Assembly (NCBI RefSeq): GCF_000219535.2
Contig: NZ_CP007806.1
Location: 1,052,501-1,116,500 of the forward strand
Origin: Brevibacillus laterosporus LMG 15441
GTDB lineage: Bacteria; Bacillota; Bacilli; Brevibacillales; Brevibacillaceae
Length of the DNA: 64,000 nt
Direction: 5' to 3'
Shown here: one piece after another, positions 8,556 through 20,141 of the stretch
Layout: the number at the start of each line of letters is the position of its first letter
Numbering within the stretch: the first letter of the stretch is position 1
Translations under genes and position numbers: made by a program
Notes under the pieces: generated by a model
Seen by the model: only the letters and a program-made list of their open reading frames with translations
What the model was told of the DNA's origin: nothing
Databases searched by the model: none

Positions 8556-9558
8556 AGCTACTCCTTCTAGCGATATAAATAAGGAATGGGACGCCTAATA
8601 ATGCTGTGGCTACGCCAACGGGAACCTCTTTTGGCATCAATAAGAATCGAGAGGCAGTATCGGCTGAAACCAATAAAATAGCCCCGATTAGTCCGCTAAA
8701 TGGAATCAGCCATTTATGATCAACTCCAACAATATAGCGGCAGATATGAGGGACAATCAGTCCCACAAAAGCAATTGGACCAGCTAAGGAAACAGAGCCA
8801 CCTGCTAATAAAATGACAACCAGAATGATGAGAAGCTTAGCAAAAGCAGTATGTAAGCCCAAGCCTTTTGCCATATCATCACCCATTGCCATTAAATTGA
8901 GCGCGTGAGACAGACACAGAGCAATAATCCAACCGATCACCATATAAGGTAAGACCGTGGTAAGATGCTCCATTTTTCGTCCAGTGACAGAGCCTACTAG
9001 CCAAAATAAGGCTTGATTTAACGATTCATTATTTATGAGCATAATTCCTGAGGTAAATGAGGAAGCAAATACTGAAACAGCCGCTCCTGCTAATGTTACT
9101 TTGATAGGTAAAAAACCATCCTTGCCCATCGTACCTAGAATCAGTACCAGAACGGCAGTCACACCAGCTCCAACAAAAGCGATCCAGACCATCTGTGTAA
9201 GGGTTAAATCCGAGTCAAAGAAAAATAGAGTGAGCACGATAAACAGTACTGCACCAGCATTAATACCGAATAAAGAAGGTGAGGCTAACGGATTTTTGGT
9301 TAGATTTTGCATTAAAACGCCAGCAATGGCTAGACTAGCCCCTACACTGGCTGCAATAAAAGCTGCGGGTAATCGAACATCTCTAAGAAGGAGATGTTCC
9401 TTTGAACCATCAAATTGGTATAGCATATCGAGCAACATGTGGAAGGTAAACATATGATAGCCGAACAAGATACTCATCAGCATAGAGACTAACAGCAACA
9501 AGATACCGGTCAATAATGCCCAGACTTTGGCTCGGCGGCTCTGTAATAAACAAGACAT
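8548..9558 (-). CDS. Ferric-siderophore ABC permease, FecCD family (first subunit)
   Basis: First gene of the permease pair, 336 residues and all membrane. DVRLPAAFIAASVGASLAIAGV and GPIAFVGLIVPHICR are FecCD signatures. A GAGGGG ribosome site precedes the ATG, and a Fur box lies 70-88 bases upstream. Together with the next gene and the separate lipoprotein it makes an uptake system lacking its ATPase gene. Confidence 0.9.
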   Translation of the reverse strand: MSCLLQSRRAKVWALLTGILLLLVSMLMSILFGYHMFTFHMLLDMLYQFDGSKEHLLLRDVRLPAAFIAASVGASLAIAGVLMQNLTKNPLASPSLFGINAGAVLFIVLTLFFFDSDLTLTQMVWIAFVGAGVTAVLVLILGTMGKDGFLPIKVTLAGAAVSVFASSFTSGIMLINNESLNQALFWLVGSVTGRKMEHLTTVLPYMVIGWIIALCLSHALNLMAMGDDMAKGLGLHTAFAKLLIILVVILLAGGSVSLAGPIAFVGLIVPHICRYIVGVDHKWLIPFSGLIGAILLVSADTASRFLLMPKEVPVGVATALLGVPFLIYIARRSSYE

Positions 9559-9627
9559 GACAGAGACCCCTCTCTAGAAAAATATTACATATTGGCATTT
9601 TGATTGTAAAAAAATCAGAATATAATG

Positions 9628-9646
9628 TCAATGAAAATCGTTATCA
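9628..9646 (-). promoter_or_regulatory. Fur box ahead of the permease pair
   Basis: TCAATGAAAATCGTTATCA is a good Fur inverted repeat (on the minus strand TGATAACGATTTTCATTGA). Its place before the first permease gene suggests iron repression. Confidence 0.75.
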
Positions 9647-9731
9647 ATTATATGCGGATAAACTTTTTTCTATGAGATAGCCGTCGAAGAATTGCTCATG
9701 AAGGCATTATTGTGTACGGGAGGTGGATATC

Positions 9732-9950
9732 ATGATTTTTACTCGCAATGTAACAAGTGAGGCAGATGATGGATTTTTATTTCAGATATATGCTAGTACA
9801 CGTGAGCAAGAGTAGCTGAATGGGGCTGGACAAAGCAACAGCAGGAAGAGTTTTTACAGATGCAATACACCTGTCAAAAGCGTTCTTATGAAAGTAATTA
9901 TCCACACATGGGATGGAAAACCTCACAGAAATCAAGCATACAAGCATAAA
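9732..9950 (+). pseudogene. Broken GNAT-family acetyltransferase, N-terminal fragment
   Basis: After GGGAGGTGG an ATG opens a frame reading MIFTRNVTSEADDGFLFQIY and then STREQE, stopping at TAG 9813-9815. Shifting back one base continues the family pattern (VAEWGWTKQQQEEFLQMQY, ending SYESNYP). This resembles the start of GNAT acetyltransferases. The acetyl-CoA-binding core is absent, so it is a frameshifted and truncated remnant. Confidence 0.6.
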
Positions 9951-9992
9951 GCTAATTCTGTAGAAAAGTTTCTACTAGAGGCTCATAAGGTA

Positions 9993-10023
9993 TAAAAAAG
10001 CTACCGAAAATTCTCCGGTAGCT
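9993..10023 (-). terminator. Terminator of the flavin reductase gene
   Basis: On the minus strand an 8-bp stem (AGCTACCG/CGGTAGCT, 9-base loop) is followed by TTTTTTATA. It lies 35 bases after the stop of the leftward gene at 10058. Confidence 0.85.
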
Positions 10024-10057
10024 GTAGTTTCTCATGTTATTCGCGAATCAATCTGCA

Positions 10058-11968
<1,911 letters not shown>

Positions 11969-11971
11969 TTA

Positions 11972-11987
11972 AGTGAAAAAAATCACA
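11972..11987 (-). promoter_or_regulatory. FNR/Rex-like palindrome before the flavin reductase
   Basis: The minus strand reads TGTGATTTTTTTCACT, one base off TGTGA-N6-TCACA. It lies about 130 bases before the TTG start. The outer bases also fit the Rex pattern TTGTGA...TCACAA in part, so the regulator is ambiguous. Confidence 0.55.
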
Positions 11988-12027
11988 AATTACGTATAGT
12001 GCCATCCCGTACATGTACGATGTACTT

Positions 12028-12041
12028 CTAAAGCGCTTTCA
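12028..12041. promoter_or_regulatory. cre-like site (imperfect)
   Basis: CTAAAGCGCTTTCA has the symmetric core AAAGCGCTTT and differs from the CcpA consensus TGWAANCGNTNWCA at two outer bases. It lies between divergent genes and could act on the flavin reductase. Confidence 0.4.
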
Positions 12042-12198
12042 TACCAAGTGTTTTAAGCATTGTGTTTAATCTGTGAAGTTATGTTGACGAAATTTTATGA
12101 TGAAGAATTGTACCATAAGTCTTAAAATTCCAACTAAACTTCCATCTGTTACAATGAGAAGAGACGATGATGCTACAGATGATAAAGGAGACGTATTC

Positions 12199-12762
12199 AT
12201 GAAACGGAAATATGCAGATGTGACAGGGTGGACAACAGTGATAGACAAGCACTTTATACCATTGGCCCAACGTGGAGAGTACTTTGACGGCAGCATTACT
12301 GGTCTCGTCCTCACAAAAATGGAGGAACCATACTGGGTAACGTGTAACGGACAAGACATTTGTATCGCGGATGATGGATACGTCTGGATACAATGCTTTC
12401 CTGCGGGGCGGCATTATGTTATGACTGCGATGATAGATCAGACTGGTAAGGTAGTCTACTTCTATTTTGATATCGTTCTTAGGCATGCTATAGGGGAAAA
12501 TGGTGTTCCTTGGTATGATGATCTGTATCTAGATTTAGCGATGATGCCTTCTGGGAGTACTGAAGTTTTGGATGAGGATGAACTGGAGGAAGCGTTCCAA
12601 AACAACACGATTAGTGAGTGGGAGCGTGATTTGGCCGTAGTGGAAATGGAACGGTTGGTCACAGAGGTAGCAAATGATACATGTATCCTACCAAAGCTGG
12701 TGCTAACGCATGCTACAAAATGGCGAGATATCGTCCTGAAAGTAAAAGAATCCTCCCAATAA
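12199..12762 (+). CDS. DUF402-domain protein (nucleotide phosphatase-like)
   Basis: The 187-residue cytosolic protein matches the DUF402 family: a beta-barrel core with YWVTCNGQDICIADDGYVWIQ and later YFDIVLRHAIGENGVPWYDDLYLDL, the conserved acidic block that binds metal in relatives. Some DUF402 proteins hydrolyse nucleoside tri- and diphosphates; the activity here is inferred. ATG 12199 has AAAGGAG 7 bases upstream; an upstream in-frame ATG at 12097 has none. A bidirectional terminator overlaps its stop. Confidence 0.75.
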   Translation: MKRKYADVTGWTTVIDKHFIPLAQRGEYFDGSITGLVLTKMEEPYWVTCNGQDICIADDGYVWIQCFPAGRHYVMTAMIDQTGKVVYFYFDIVLRHAIGENGVPWYDDLYLDLAMMPSGSTEVLDEDELEEAFQNNTISEWERDLAVVEMERLVTEVANDTCILPKLVLTHATKWRDIVLKVKESSQ

Positions 12763-12772
12763 AGGAGGATTC
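12748..12772. terminator. Bidirectional terminator between the DUF402 gene and yunB
   Basis: GAATCCTCC (12748-12756) pairs perfectly with GGAGGATTC (12764-12772) around a 7-base loop. On the minus strand TTTTACTTTC follows, so it mainly serves yunB. It overlaps the stop of the rightward gene. Confidence 0.75.
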
Positions 12773-12780
12773 CTTCTGTA

Positions 12781-13485
12781 TTATTTAGCTGGTGGCTCGA
12801 CCTGCATTCTAGGAACCTCTGGCTTGCCTAGCGGATTGTTGTACAGATAGTCTGGTACTTCTCCCACGACAAGAGAGTTGGTAATGGGAATGGAGGTTGT
12901 GACAATGGTTTGATCAGTTGCAAAAGGTATGATCACTTGTAAGCGAACTTCTACTTGCAGATAGATCGTTACCATAACCATGTTAATCCCAGCTTCGGAT
13001 AGCTTAGGGTCAAGCCATGTTTTTGCAGAACCAACAGGGCTGAAGGTGATCGGTAATTTAGGCCCCGTATCGGACAAAAAGGAGCTTCCTGAGGCTAATC
13101 CAAGAGGTACGCGAGCTTCAATTTTTTCACTTTCAAACTCTTTTAATCTGTTTTTAATGCGTTGATTGGCTTCCCCCATGATTTTTGAATATCCTTGAAA
13201 ATTAAAATTAATAGCCCGTATTTTATTATCGCTATCCTTCTCAATGTCTAGAACTTCGGCTGTATTCATATCAATTTGAGCGATCTTTTTGGTCACCGCG
13301 TCTGCGATGGCCTCTTTGGCAATTTGTTCAGATTTCTGCTTGGCGATCACTAATAAAGTAGGTTTAATTTTTTGCTCTAGAAAGACGATACTCTGGATGA
13401 TGATTGCAAGAAAGACAATGAAGGCAATAAAAAAAATTTTCTTTTTTGACGTCCGAATGCGCCGGCGTCTCATGCGAATAGCCAT
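12781..13485 (-). CDS. yunB: Sporulation protein YunB
   Basis: The 234-residue protein has a very basic N-terminus, one membrane segment (~17-35) and a long domain outside the cytoplasm. ARVPLGLASGSSFLSDTGPKLPI and the following TWLDPKLSEAGINMVMV are characteristic of YunB, a sigma-E-dependent protein needed for full sporulation in Bacillus. Its molecular role is unknown. Monocistronic. Confidence 0.88.
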   Translation of the reverse strand: MAIRMRRRRIRTSKKKIFFIAFIVFLAIIIQSIVFLEQKIKPTLLVIAKQKSEQIAKEAIADAVTKKIAQIDMNTAEVLDIEKDSDNKIRAINFNFQGYSKIMGEANQRIKNRLKEFESEKIEARVPLGLASGSSFLSDTGPKLPITFSPVGSAKTWLDPKLSEAGINMVMVTIYLQVEVRLQVIIPFATDQTIVTTSIPITNSLVVGEVPDYLYNNPLGKPEVPRMQVEPPAK

Positions 13486-13629
13486 CTAGATCACCCCATC
13501 TGTAGACTATATGTTACAAATAGGGAGAAACATGACAGCTTGCCAAGGGTTCATGCAAAGAACCTCACTTATGTAGTAGGAATATTTCGTTTATAATGAA
13601 CAGTAAGTCAGAAAAAAGGAGAGAAGCGC

Positions 13630-14412
13630 ATGCCCTATAAGGTTATCTTTTTTGATATGGATGGCACGTTGTTAAATGAGCAGAAGCAGATTCCAGAGGA
13701 TACTCGAAAAGCACTCCGTCAGCTTCGGGATAGCGGGATTCATACGGTTATTGCTACAGGGCGTTCACCGTTTCATGTTCGAAAGCTCGCAGAGGATTTA
13801 GAAATTGAGACACTGGTGTGCTTTAATGGCGCTTATGTAGAGCACAAAGGGGAAGTGGTCTATTCTACTCCTATTGATGTTCATAGTATTGAGAAACTGT
13901 ACCAGCTTGTGATGGCACGTAATCATGCACTTGTGTATTTGAGTGACGACTCCTTTTATGCGACACATGAGGGAAATGAGATGGTGAATCGTGCTGTTTC
14001 TTCTATTCTATTTGACCCACCCGGCATGGATGCAGAGGTATTCCGCAACAAGCCGATTTACCAATGCTGGCTTCATTGTGCTGAAGGGGAAGAAGGGGTC
14101 TACGAGCAAGACGATACGCTTCAAAACGTGCGCTTTTTCCGTTGGCATGATGTGTCCTTGGATGTGATGCCAAAGGATGGCTCTAAGGCAAAAGGCATTG
14201 AAGCCTTGCTACAGCACCTTACAGTAGATCGATCAGAAGCGATAGCCTTTGGTGATGGCAAGAATGACATTGAGATGATTCAATTTGTAGGAATGGGAGT
14301 AGCGATGGGGAATGCGCATCCTGACGTATTTCCACATGCAAACTACGTGACGAAGCACGTAGATGAGGGCGGTATTAGCCATGCTTTAAAGGAATTGAAC
14401 ATCTTGTTATAG
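13630..14412 (+). CDS. Cof-type HAD-superfamily phosphatase
   Basis: Cytosolic phosphatase of HAD subfamily IIB. The nucleophile motif DMDGTLL (Asp8) opens the protein, motif II is in HTVIATGRSP, the motif III lysine is in PKDGSKAKGIEALL, and motif IV is AFGDGKNDIEMI. The 260-residue length is usual. Substrates are typically sugar phosphates or flavin/PLP phosphates and cannot be predicted here. AAAAGGAGAG precedes the ATG and a terminator follows, so it is a single-gene unit. Confidence 0.85.
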   Translation: MPYKVIFFDMDGTLLNEQKQIPEDTRKALRQLRDSGIHTVIATGRSPFHVRKLAEDLEIETLVCFNGAYVEHKGEVVYSTPIDVHSIEKLYQLVMARNHALVYLSDDSFYATHEGNEMVNRAVSSILFDPPGMDAEVFRNKPIYQCWLHCAEGEEGVYEQDDTLQNVRFFRWHDVSLDVMPKDGSKAKGIEALLQHLTVDRSEAIAFGDGKNDIEMIQFVGMGVAMGNAHPDVFPHANYVTKHVDEGGISHALKELNILL

Positions 14413-14415
14413 AGG

Positions 14416-14455
14416 AAAGCCGACCGTCTTTATCTGGGACGATCGGCTTTATATA
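14416..14455 (+). terminator. Terminator after the HAD phosphatase
   Basis: Stem AAGCCGA...TCGGCTT with inner CGTC/GACG pairing, followed by TTTATATAA. Confidence 0.75.
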
Positions 14456-14632
14456 ATTAGCTAGACAAATTGTCATTTTACCTGTGATTTTCCACACATC
14501 TGCTGGTCTTTTTCTATACTATACTCGGTCTGTACACAGATAAAAGAAGCAGTAAAATCCTTGGTATATCAGTGCTTTACATGAAGTAAAAATAGATTAT
14601 GCAACGAATGTAGAATCACGTAGAGTTCTTTT

Positions 14633-14648
14633 TGTGCATTATTTCACA
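14633..14648 (+). promoter_or_regulatory. FNR/Rex-like palindrome before nirB
   Basis: TGTGCATTATTTCACA fits TGTGA-N6-TCACA with one mismatch. Extended to TTGTGCATTATTTCACAA it also resembles a Rex site. It lies about 33 bases before the ATG, so it could overlap the promoter or leader and act as a repressor site; activation from further upstream is not visible. Confidence 0.55.
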
Positions 14649-14680
14649 AACAATTATAGAAGATTTTGGGAGGATTGTCT

Positions 14681-17116
14681 ATGAAGCAGCAACGTCTCGT
14701 ATTAATTGGAAATGGTATGGCTGGCGTCAATGTTATTGAACAAATCTTAAAGCACAACAAAGAGATGTATCATATCACAATCATAGGAAACGAACCGCAT
14801 CCCAACTACAATCGCATTATGCTTTCGTATGTGCTGGAAGGTAGTAAAACGATTGATGACATCGTGTTAAATGACCATAGCTGGTATAAAGATAATCAGA
14901 TTGATCTACAAACAGGTACAGCAGTGACTCACATTGATACCGAAGCGAAAAAGGTGTACACGGATAATGGATCGGTATTTTCTTACGATAAAGCCATTAT
15001 CGCTACTGGCTCTCAACCATTTGTTTTACCTATACCTGGTGTGGATAAACAAGGAGTAATTGGCTTTAGAGACATTCAGGATTGCAATCAGATGATGGAA
15101 GCTGCTAAGACCTGTAAAAAAGCTGCCGTGATTGGTGGCGGTCTGTTGGGCTTGGAAGCAGCTAAGGGCTTGGTTCATTTGGGAATGGAAGCAACGGTCG
15201 TGCATTTAGGCAATGTTTTGATGGAACGGCAACTGGATGACATAGCAGCAAACATGCTAAAAGAAGAACTAGAGCGTCAGGGAATCCGATTTGCAATGGA
15301 AAAACAAACGGTAGAGCTACTTGGGGATGAGCGTGTCACGGGACTGCGTTTTGCAGATGGAAGCGTATTGGAGGTCGATTTTGTTGTAATGGCAGTGGGA
15401 ATCGTACCGAATACCAGCGTGGCCAAAGCAAGTAATATGGAGGTAGCACGAGGGATCGTTGTAAATGACCTGCTACAAACATCTGCACCAGATGTGTATG
15501 CGGTTGGGGAATGTACCCAGCATCGCGGACTTTGCTACGGTTTGGTAGCTCCTTTATTTGAACAGGGTGCTATATTAGCCAAGCATTTATGTGAAATAGA
15601 GACGAAGGGCTATGAAGGCTCCGTTGTATCTACTAAATTAAAAATTTCTGGAGTTGACGTATTTTCAGCGGGCGAATTTCAGGATCAAGCGGATATGACC
15701 ATCGTACGTATGCAGGATGATTGGAAGAAAATCTATAAGAAGATTCTGATTCGAGACAACAAAATTGTCGGAGGAATCCTATTCGGCGATGTTAGTGAGT
15801 CTGCTCGCTTACAAAAGCTGGTCAACACCCAGACAGAAATGACGGACGAGGTGTACGCTTCCATAATGGGCGGCGGAGCTTGTTGTGGTGGAGGAAATCA
15901 AGCAGCTTTAGTAGCCGAGATGTCTGATGAAGAGATCATCTGCGGCTGTAACGGTGTCACAAAAGGCAGTATCGTGACAGCGATAAAGGAACAAGGCTGC
16001 TCAACGGTAGATGAAATAAAATCCTGCACAGGTGCAGCACGGTCCTGCGGGGGATGTAAGCCAATGGTGGAACAAGTGTTGCAGTATGTGCTGGGAGATC
16101 ATTTTGATATCAATGCGAATAAACAGGGGATTTGTGGATGTACTACGTTAAGCCGTGATGAAATCGTAGCTCAGATACAAGAGATGGGTCTTACTACGAT
16201 TAAAGAAGTAATGTATGTATTAGCATGGAAAAACCCAGAAGGCTGCTCAAAATGCCGTCCTGCATTGAACTATTACTTAGGGATGATTCATCCGACAACG
16301 TATCAGGACGAAAAAGCTTCTCGCTTTGTGAATGAACGTTTGAACGCTAACATTAATAAAGACGGTACCTATACGGTAGTACCACGTATGTACGGCGGAG
16401 TAACGACAGCGGAGGATTTGAAAAAGATTGCTGATGTTGCTGTGAAATATGATGTGAAAATGGTCAAAATGACAGGTGGACAGCGAATCGACCTAGTGGG
16501 TGTACAGAAGGAGGACTTACCAAAAGTCTGGGCAGAGCTTGATATGCCGTCTGGTTATGCTTATGCCAAAGCCTTGCGTACAGTGAAAACCTGCGTTGGT
16601 TCTCGTTTCTGTCGATTTGGGACTGTTGATTCGATTGGGATGGGTATTGCTTTGGAGAAAAAATTCGAGCGTCTCGATATGCCGGCTAAATTTAAAATGG
16701 CGGTAAACGGTTGTCCGCGTAACTGTGCCGAGTCCTGCACAAAGGATATCGGGATTGTCGGTAACGATGGCGGATGGGAAATCTATGTTGGCGGTAATGG
16801 CGGTATTAAAGCACGTGTCGCTGATTTATTGTGCAAAGTAAAAAACGATGAAGAATTAATTGAGATTTGCGGAGCAGTCATCCAATACTATCGTGAAACA
16901 GGCAAGTATTTAGAACGTACTTCTGAATGGGTCGAGCGAATGGGATTAGAAATGATCCATCAAAATGTGGTCGAGGATGTAGAGAACCGTCAGCAGCTAT
17001 TTGCTCGTATCGAATTAGCTCTTGCCCAAGTCCAAGACCCGTGGCAAAAAGTATTACAGGATCAAGAAACCAGAACAAAGTTGTTTGAACCAATTAAGGT
17101 GGAAAGCCTGTCATAG
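14681..17116 (+). CDS. nirB: Assimilatory/detoxifying NADH nitrite reductase, large subunit
   Basis: Siroheme enzyme reducing nitrite to ammonium with NAD(P)H. ATG 14681 follows GGGAGGATTG; the product is 811 residues. Order: FAD/NAD(P)H oxidoreductase (GNGMAGVNVIEQ near residue 10, then AAVIGGGLLGLEAAKG), two BFD-type [2Fe-2S] modules (CGCNGVTKG and CGCTTLSRD, each with a later Cys pair), then the ferredoxin-like and siroheme/[4Fe-4S] domain with Cys638-x5-Cys644 and Cys678-x3-Cys682. nirD follows 48 bases on. No nitrite channel or siroheme genes are nearby. Anaerobic control is suggested by the upstream palindrome. Confidence 0.95.
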   Translation: MKQQRLVLIGNGMAGVNVIEQILKHNKEMYHITIIGNEPHPNYNRIMLSYVLEGSKTIDDIVLNDHSWYKDNQIDLQTGTAVTHIDTEAKKVYTDNGSVFSYDKAIIATGSQPFVLPIPGVDKQGVIGFRDIQDCNQMMEAAKTCKKAAVIGGGLLGLEAAKGLVHLGMEATVVHLGNVLMERQLDDIAANMLKEELERQGIRFAMEKQTVELLGDERVTGLRFADGSVLEVDFVVMAVGIVPNTSVAKASNMEVARGIVVNDLLQTSAPDVYAVGECTQHRGLCYGLVAPLFEQGAILAKHLCEIETKGYEGSVVSTKLKISGVDVFSAGEFQDQADMTIVRMQDDWKKIYKKILIRDNKIVGGILFGDVSESARLQKLVNTQTEMTDEVYASIMGGGACCGGGNQAALVAEMSDEEIICGCNGVTKGSIVTAIKEQGCSTVDEIKSCTGAARSCGGCKPMVEQVLQYVLGDHFDINANKQGICGCTTLSRDEIVAQIQEMGLTTIKEVMYVLAWKNPEGCSKCRPALNYYLGMIHPTTYQDEKASRFVNERLNANINKDGTYTVVPRMYGGVTTAEDLKKIADVAVKYDVKMVKMTGGQRIDLVGVQKEDLPKVWAELDMPSGYAYAKALRTVKTCVGSRFCRFGTVDSIGMGIALEKKFERLDMPAKFKMAVNGCPRNCAESCTKDIGIVGNDGGWEIYVGGNGGIKARVADLLCKVKNDEELIEICGAVIQYYRETGKYLERTSEWVERMGLEMIHQNVVEDVENRQQLFARIELALAQVQDPWQKVLQDQETRTKLFEPIKVESLS

Positions 17117-17164
17117 TACAGAAATGATAATGGACCAATGTCATGAAAAAAGGGGGAAAACAGC

Positions 17165-17491
17165 ATGGGAGATTTCACTAAAACAATAACGATTGGACGA
17201 GTGGAAGAGTTCCCTGTTCAACTCGGGAGAGTGGTACAGATCGGAGAGGAGCAAGTCTGCGTCTTTCGATTATCGGATGGGAGTATGTATGCGCTTGAGG
17301 ATAAAAGTCCGTATCGAGGAGGACCTTTATCAGAAGGGATCGTTTCTGGCAAATATGTCTACGATCCTCTCTATGATTGGAAGATTTGCTTAGAAAGCGG
17401 TCAGGTTCAAGCGCCTGACACAGGCCAGGTCAAAACCTATCCATTACAGGTGATAGATAATATTGTTTCGATTAATATGGAGTGCAGGTGA
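17165..17491 (+). CDS. nirD: Nitrite reductase small subunit, Rieske fold without cluster ligands
   Basis: The 108-residue partner of NirB has the NirD/Rieske-like fold: MYALEDKSPYRGGPLSEGIV and then YVYDPLYDWKICLESG. In cluster-bearing relatives these blocks read CPH and CPLHDW. Here they are SPY and DPLYDW, so all four [2Fe-2S] ligands are replaced, as in cluster-free enterobacterial NirD. It probably acts structurally. AAAAGGGGGAAA precedes the ATG and a strong terminator follows. Confidence 0.9.
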   Translation: MGDFTKTITIGRVEEFPVQLGRVVQIGEEQVCVFRLSDGSMYALEDKSPYRGGPLSEGIVSGKYVYDPLYDWKICLESGQVQAPDTGQVKTYPLQVIDNIVSINMECR

Positions 17492-17496
17492 AAATG

Positions 17497-17536
17497 AATG
17501 ATACAGGTATAAAATCTGTATCATTTTTCTTTTTTT
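17497..17536 (+). terminator. Terminator of nirBD
   Basis: Perfect 10-bp stem (AATGATACAG/CTGTATCATT) with a 9-base loop followed by TTTCTTTTTTT. Confidence 0.9.
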
Positions 17537-17608
17537 ACGATCCGAAATGTGTTATATATCAACGGTTTTTGGTGTTAAAACAGTTTTATGAATGAAATGA
17601 AACAAATT

Positions 17609-17624
17609 TGTGAACCATATCACA
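17609..17624 (+). promoter_or_regulatory. FNR/Rex-type palindrome upstream of pflB (distal)
   Basis: TGTGAACCATATCACA is an exact TGTGA-N6-TCACA site. Its surroundings (TTGTGAACCATATCACAA) are one base off the Rex consensus, so either regulator could bind. Confidence 0.7.
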
Positions 17625-17637
17625 AAATAGGTGCATA

Positions 17638-17653
17638 TGTGATCTTTTTCACA
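17638..17653 (+). promoter_or_regulatory. FNR-type palindrome upstream of pflB (proximal)
   Basis: TGTGATCTTTTTCACA is a second exact TGTGA-N6-TCACA site, centred 29 bases after the first. Two perfect sites in tandem suggest strong anaerobic control of pflBA. The leader to pflB is about 200 bases. Confidence 0.7.
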
Positions 17654-17853
17654 CACCGAGGCGCAATCTCTCTTGTATGATGAAACTGTAAAGAGCAATT
17701 GTTCAGAATCGAAACAAGCTCTTTTACGCATTAAATCCTTCAATAGCTTTTTTAATCATATAGATGGCCTTCGTTACAGGCAGAGACACCTCATGTAAAG
17801 AGTTGTGCTGCCGAGTACAGAACAACGAGCCAATACTTGAGGAGGTATGTAAG

Positions 17854-20118
17854 ATGGCGATTCAAGAGAAAGACCTGCAAACATTTGAACACGCATGGAG
17901 AGGCTTTAAGCCAGGGAAATGGATGAAAACGATTGATACTCGTGACTTCATTGAAGAAAACATCACTCCTTACCATGGCGATGATAAATTTTTGGCTGGT
18001 GCTACCGCTGATACAAAAGCACTATGGGACATCATCTCTGACTTAACAAAAAAAGAACGTGAAAATGGTGGGGTTCTTGACGTAGATGTTAACACTCCTT
18101 CTACTATTACCTCCCATAAACCAGGTTATTTGGATAAGGATAAAGAAAAGGTTGTAGGCTTACAAACAGACGAACCATTCAAGCGCTCTCTTCAGCCTTT
18201 CGGTGGAATCCGCATGATGATTGATGCTTGCAAAGCGTACGGCTTTGAAGTGCCAGAATCAATCATTAAGTTGTTTACCGATATTCGCAAAACCCATAAC
18301 CAAGGTGTATTCGATGCCTATACAGAAGAAATGAAAAAGGCTCGTCGTGCAGGTATTATCACAGGTCTTCCAGATGCTTACGGTCGCGGCCGCATCATTG
18401 GTGACTACCGTCGCGTAGCTTTATATGGTGTTGATCGCCTAATCGCTGAGAAAAAAGGCGACCTCCAACAATTAGAAGTAGATGCTTTAACAGAAGATGT
18501 TATTCGTTTACGGGAAGAAATCGCCGAACAAATTCGCTCCCTTCAAGAACTAAAATTGATGGCAAAAGAACATGGATTTGATATCTCTGTGCCTGCTAAG
18601 AACGCACATGAAGCATTCCAATGGCTATACTTTTCCTACCTAGCTGCAATTAAAGAACAAAATGGAGCCGCAATGAGCTTAGGACGTGTTTCCTCATTCT
18701 TAGATGCTTACATTGAGCGTGATCTTGCTGAGGGTACATTGTCAGAAGAAGCGGCACAGGAATTAGTTGATCATTTCGTCATGAAGCTGCGCATTGTTAA
18801 ATTCTTGCGTACTCCTGATTACAATGAGTTATTCTCCGGCGACCCAACTTGGGTAACTGAATCCATCGCTGGGATGTCGTTAAGTGGTAAAACTCGCACA
18901 ACGAAAAACTCTTTCCGTTTCTTGCATACACTCTATAATCTTGGTCCGGCTCCAGAGCCAAACTTGACTGTTCTTTGGTCTAAAGATCTTCCTGAGAACT
19001 TCAAAAAGTTCTGCTCAAAAGTATCCATTGAAACAAGCTCTATCCAATACGAAAACGACGATTTGATGCGTCCATACTTTGGTGACGATTATGGTATCGC
19101 CTGCTGCGTATCCGCTATGAGAATTGGTAAGCAAATGCAATTCTTTGGCGCACGTGCTAACCTTGCGAAAGCACTGCTTTATACAATTAATGGTGGTGTG
19201 GATGAGAAATCAGGCACACAGGTAGGACCTCAATTCGCTCCTATTACTTCCGAAGTGCTTGACTTTGATGAAGTCATGGCGAAGTTCGACAATGTTATGG
19301 AATGGCTCGCTAAGCTATACATGAATACACTAAACGTAATTCATTATATGCATGATAAATACTCTTATGAGCGTATTGAAATGGCATTGCACGATCGTGA
19401 AATCCTTCGCACGATGGCTTGCGGTATCGCTGGTTTATCCGTAGTAGCAGACTCCTTATCTGCTATCAAGTATGCGAAAGTAAAACCGATTCGTAATGAA
19501 CAAGGTATTGCGGTCGATTTCGAAACAGAAGGCGAATATCCTCAATATGGTAATAACGATGATCGTGTTGACTCCATCGCAATTGATATCATGGAGCGCT
19601 TCATGAACAAAATTCGTAAGCATAAAGCCTACCGTAATGCGTTGCCAACAATGTCAGTACTCACAATCACCTCCAACGTAGTTTATGGTAAAAAGACAGG
19701 TACGACTCCAGATGGACGTCAAGCTGGCGAACCATTTGCACCGGGTGCGAACCCAATGCATGGACGCGATAAAAAAGGTGCTTTAGCATCCTTGTCTTCC
19801 GTAGCTAAACTTCCGTATGAGCATAGCTTGGATGGTATTTCTAATACATTCTCAATCGTGCCAAAAGCGTTGGGTAAAGACCTAGAATCTCGCGTTACTA
19901 ATATGGTTGCGATGATGGACGGTTACATGACACCAGATGGTGGACATCACCTAAATGTAAACGTATTTGACCGTGAACAATTGCTGGATGCGATGGAACG
20001 CCCAGAAGAATATCCACAATTAACAATTCGTGTATCCGGTTATGCGGTTAACTTCATCAAATTGACTCGTGAACAGCAATTAGATGTTATCAACCGTACT
20101 TTCCATGGCAAAATCTAG
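17854..20118 (+). CDS. pflB: Pyruvate formate-lyase
   Basis: Glycyl-radical enzyme converting pyruvate and CoA to acetyl-CoA and formate under anaerobiosis. ATG 17854 is chosen for the GAGGAGG 8 bases upstream; a longer frame from 17764 adds 30 residues unlike PflB. The product is 754 residues, normal for the family. Catalytic Cys417-Cys418 lie in [11 protein letters not shown] and the radical Gly729 lies in RVSGYAVNF near the C-terminus. The activase gene follows after a structured 141-base gap. Confidence 0.96.
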   Translation: MAIQEKDLQTFEHAWRGFKPGKWMKTIDTRDFIEENITPYHGDDKFLAGATADTKALWDIISDLTKKERENGGVLDVDVNTPSTITSHKPGYLDKDKEKVVGLQTDEPFKRSLQPFGGIRMMIDACKAYGFEVPESIIKLFTDIRKTHNQGVFDAYTEEMKKARRAGIITGLPDAYGRGRIIGDYRRVALYGVDRLIAEKKGDLQQLEVDALTEDVIRLREEIAEQIRSLQELKLMAKEHGFDISVPAKNAHEAFQWLYFSYLAAIKEQNGAAMSLGRVSSFLDAYIERDLAEGTLSEEAAQELVDHFVMKLRIVKFLRTPDYNELFSGDPTWVTESIAGMSLSGKTRTTKNSFRFLHTLYNLGPAPEPNLTVLWSKDLPENFKKFCSKVSIETSSIQYENDDLMRPYFGDDYGIACCVSAMRIGKQMQFFGARANLAKALLYTINGGVDEKSGTQVGPQFAPITSEVLDFDEVMAKFDNVMEWLAKLYMNTLNVIHYMHDKYSYERIEMALHDREILRTMACGIAGLSVVADSLSAIKYAKVKPIRNEQGIAVDFETEGEYPQYGNNDDRVDSIAIDIMERFMNKIRKHKAYRNALPTMSVLTITSNVVYGKKTGTTPDGRQAGEPFAPGANPMHGRDKKGALASLSSVAKLPYEHSLDGISNTFSIVPKALGKDLESRVTNMVAMMDGYMTPDGGHHLNVNVFDREQLLDAMERPEEYPQLTIRVSGYAVNFIKLTREQQLDVINRTFHGKI

Positions 20119-20141
20119 GCTTACATGTATCCCGACTGTTT

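Noticed and set aside
17764-17853. Longer pflB start at 17764
   Set aside because: The added 30 residues are unlike PflB and would place the real AGGAGG inside the gene.
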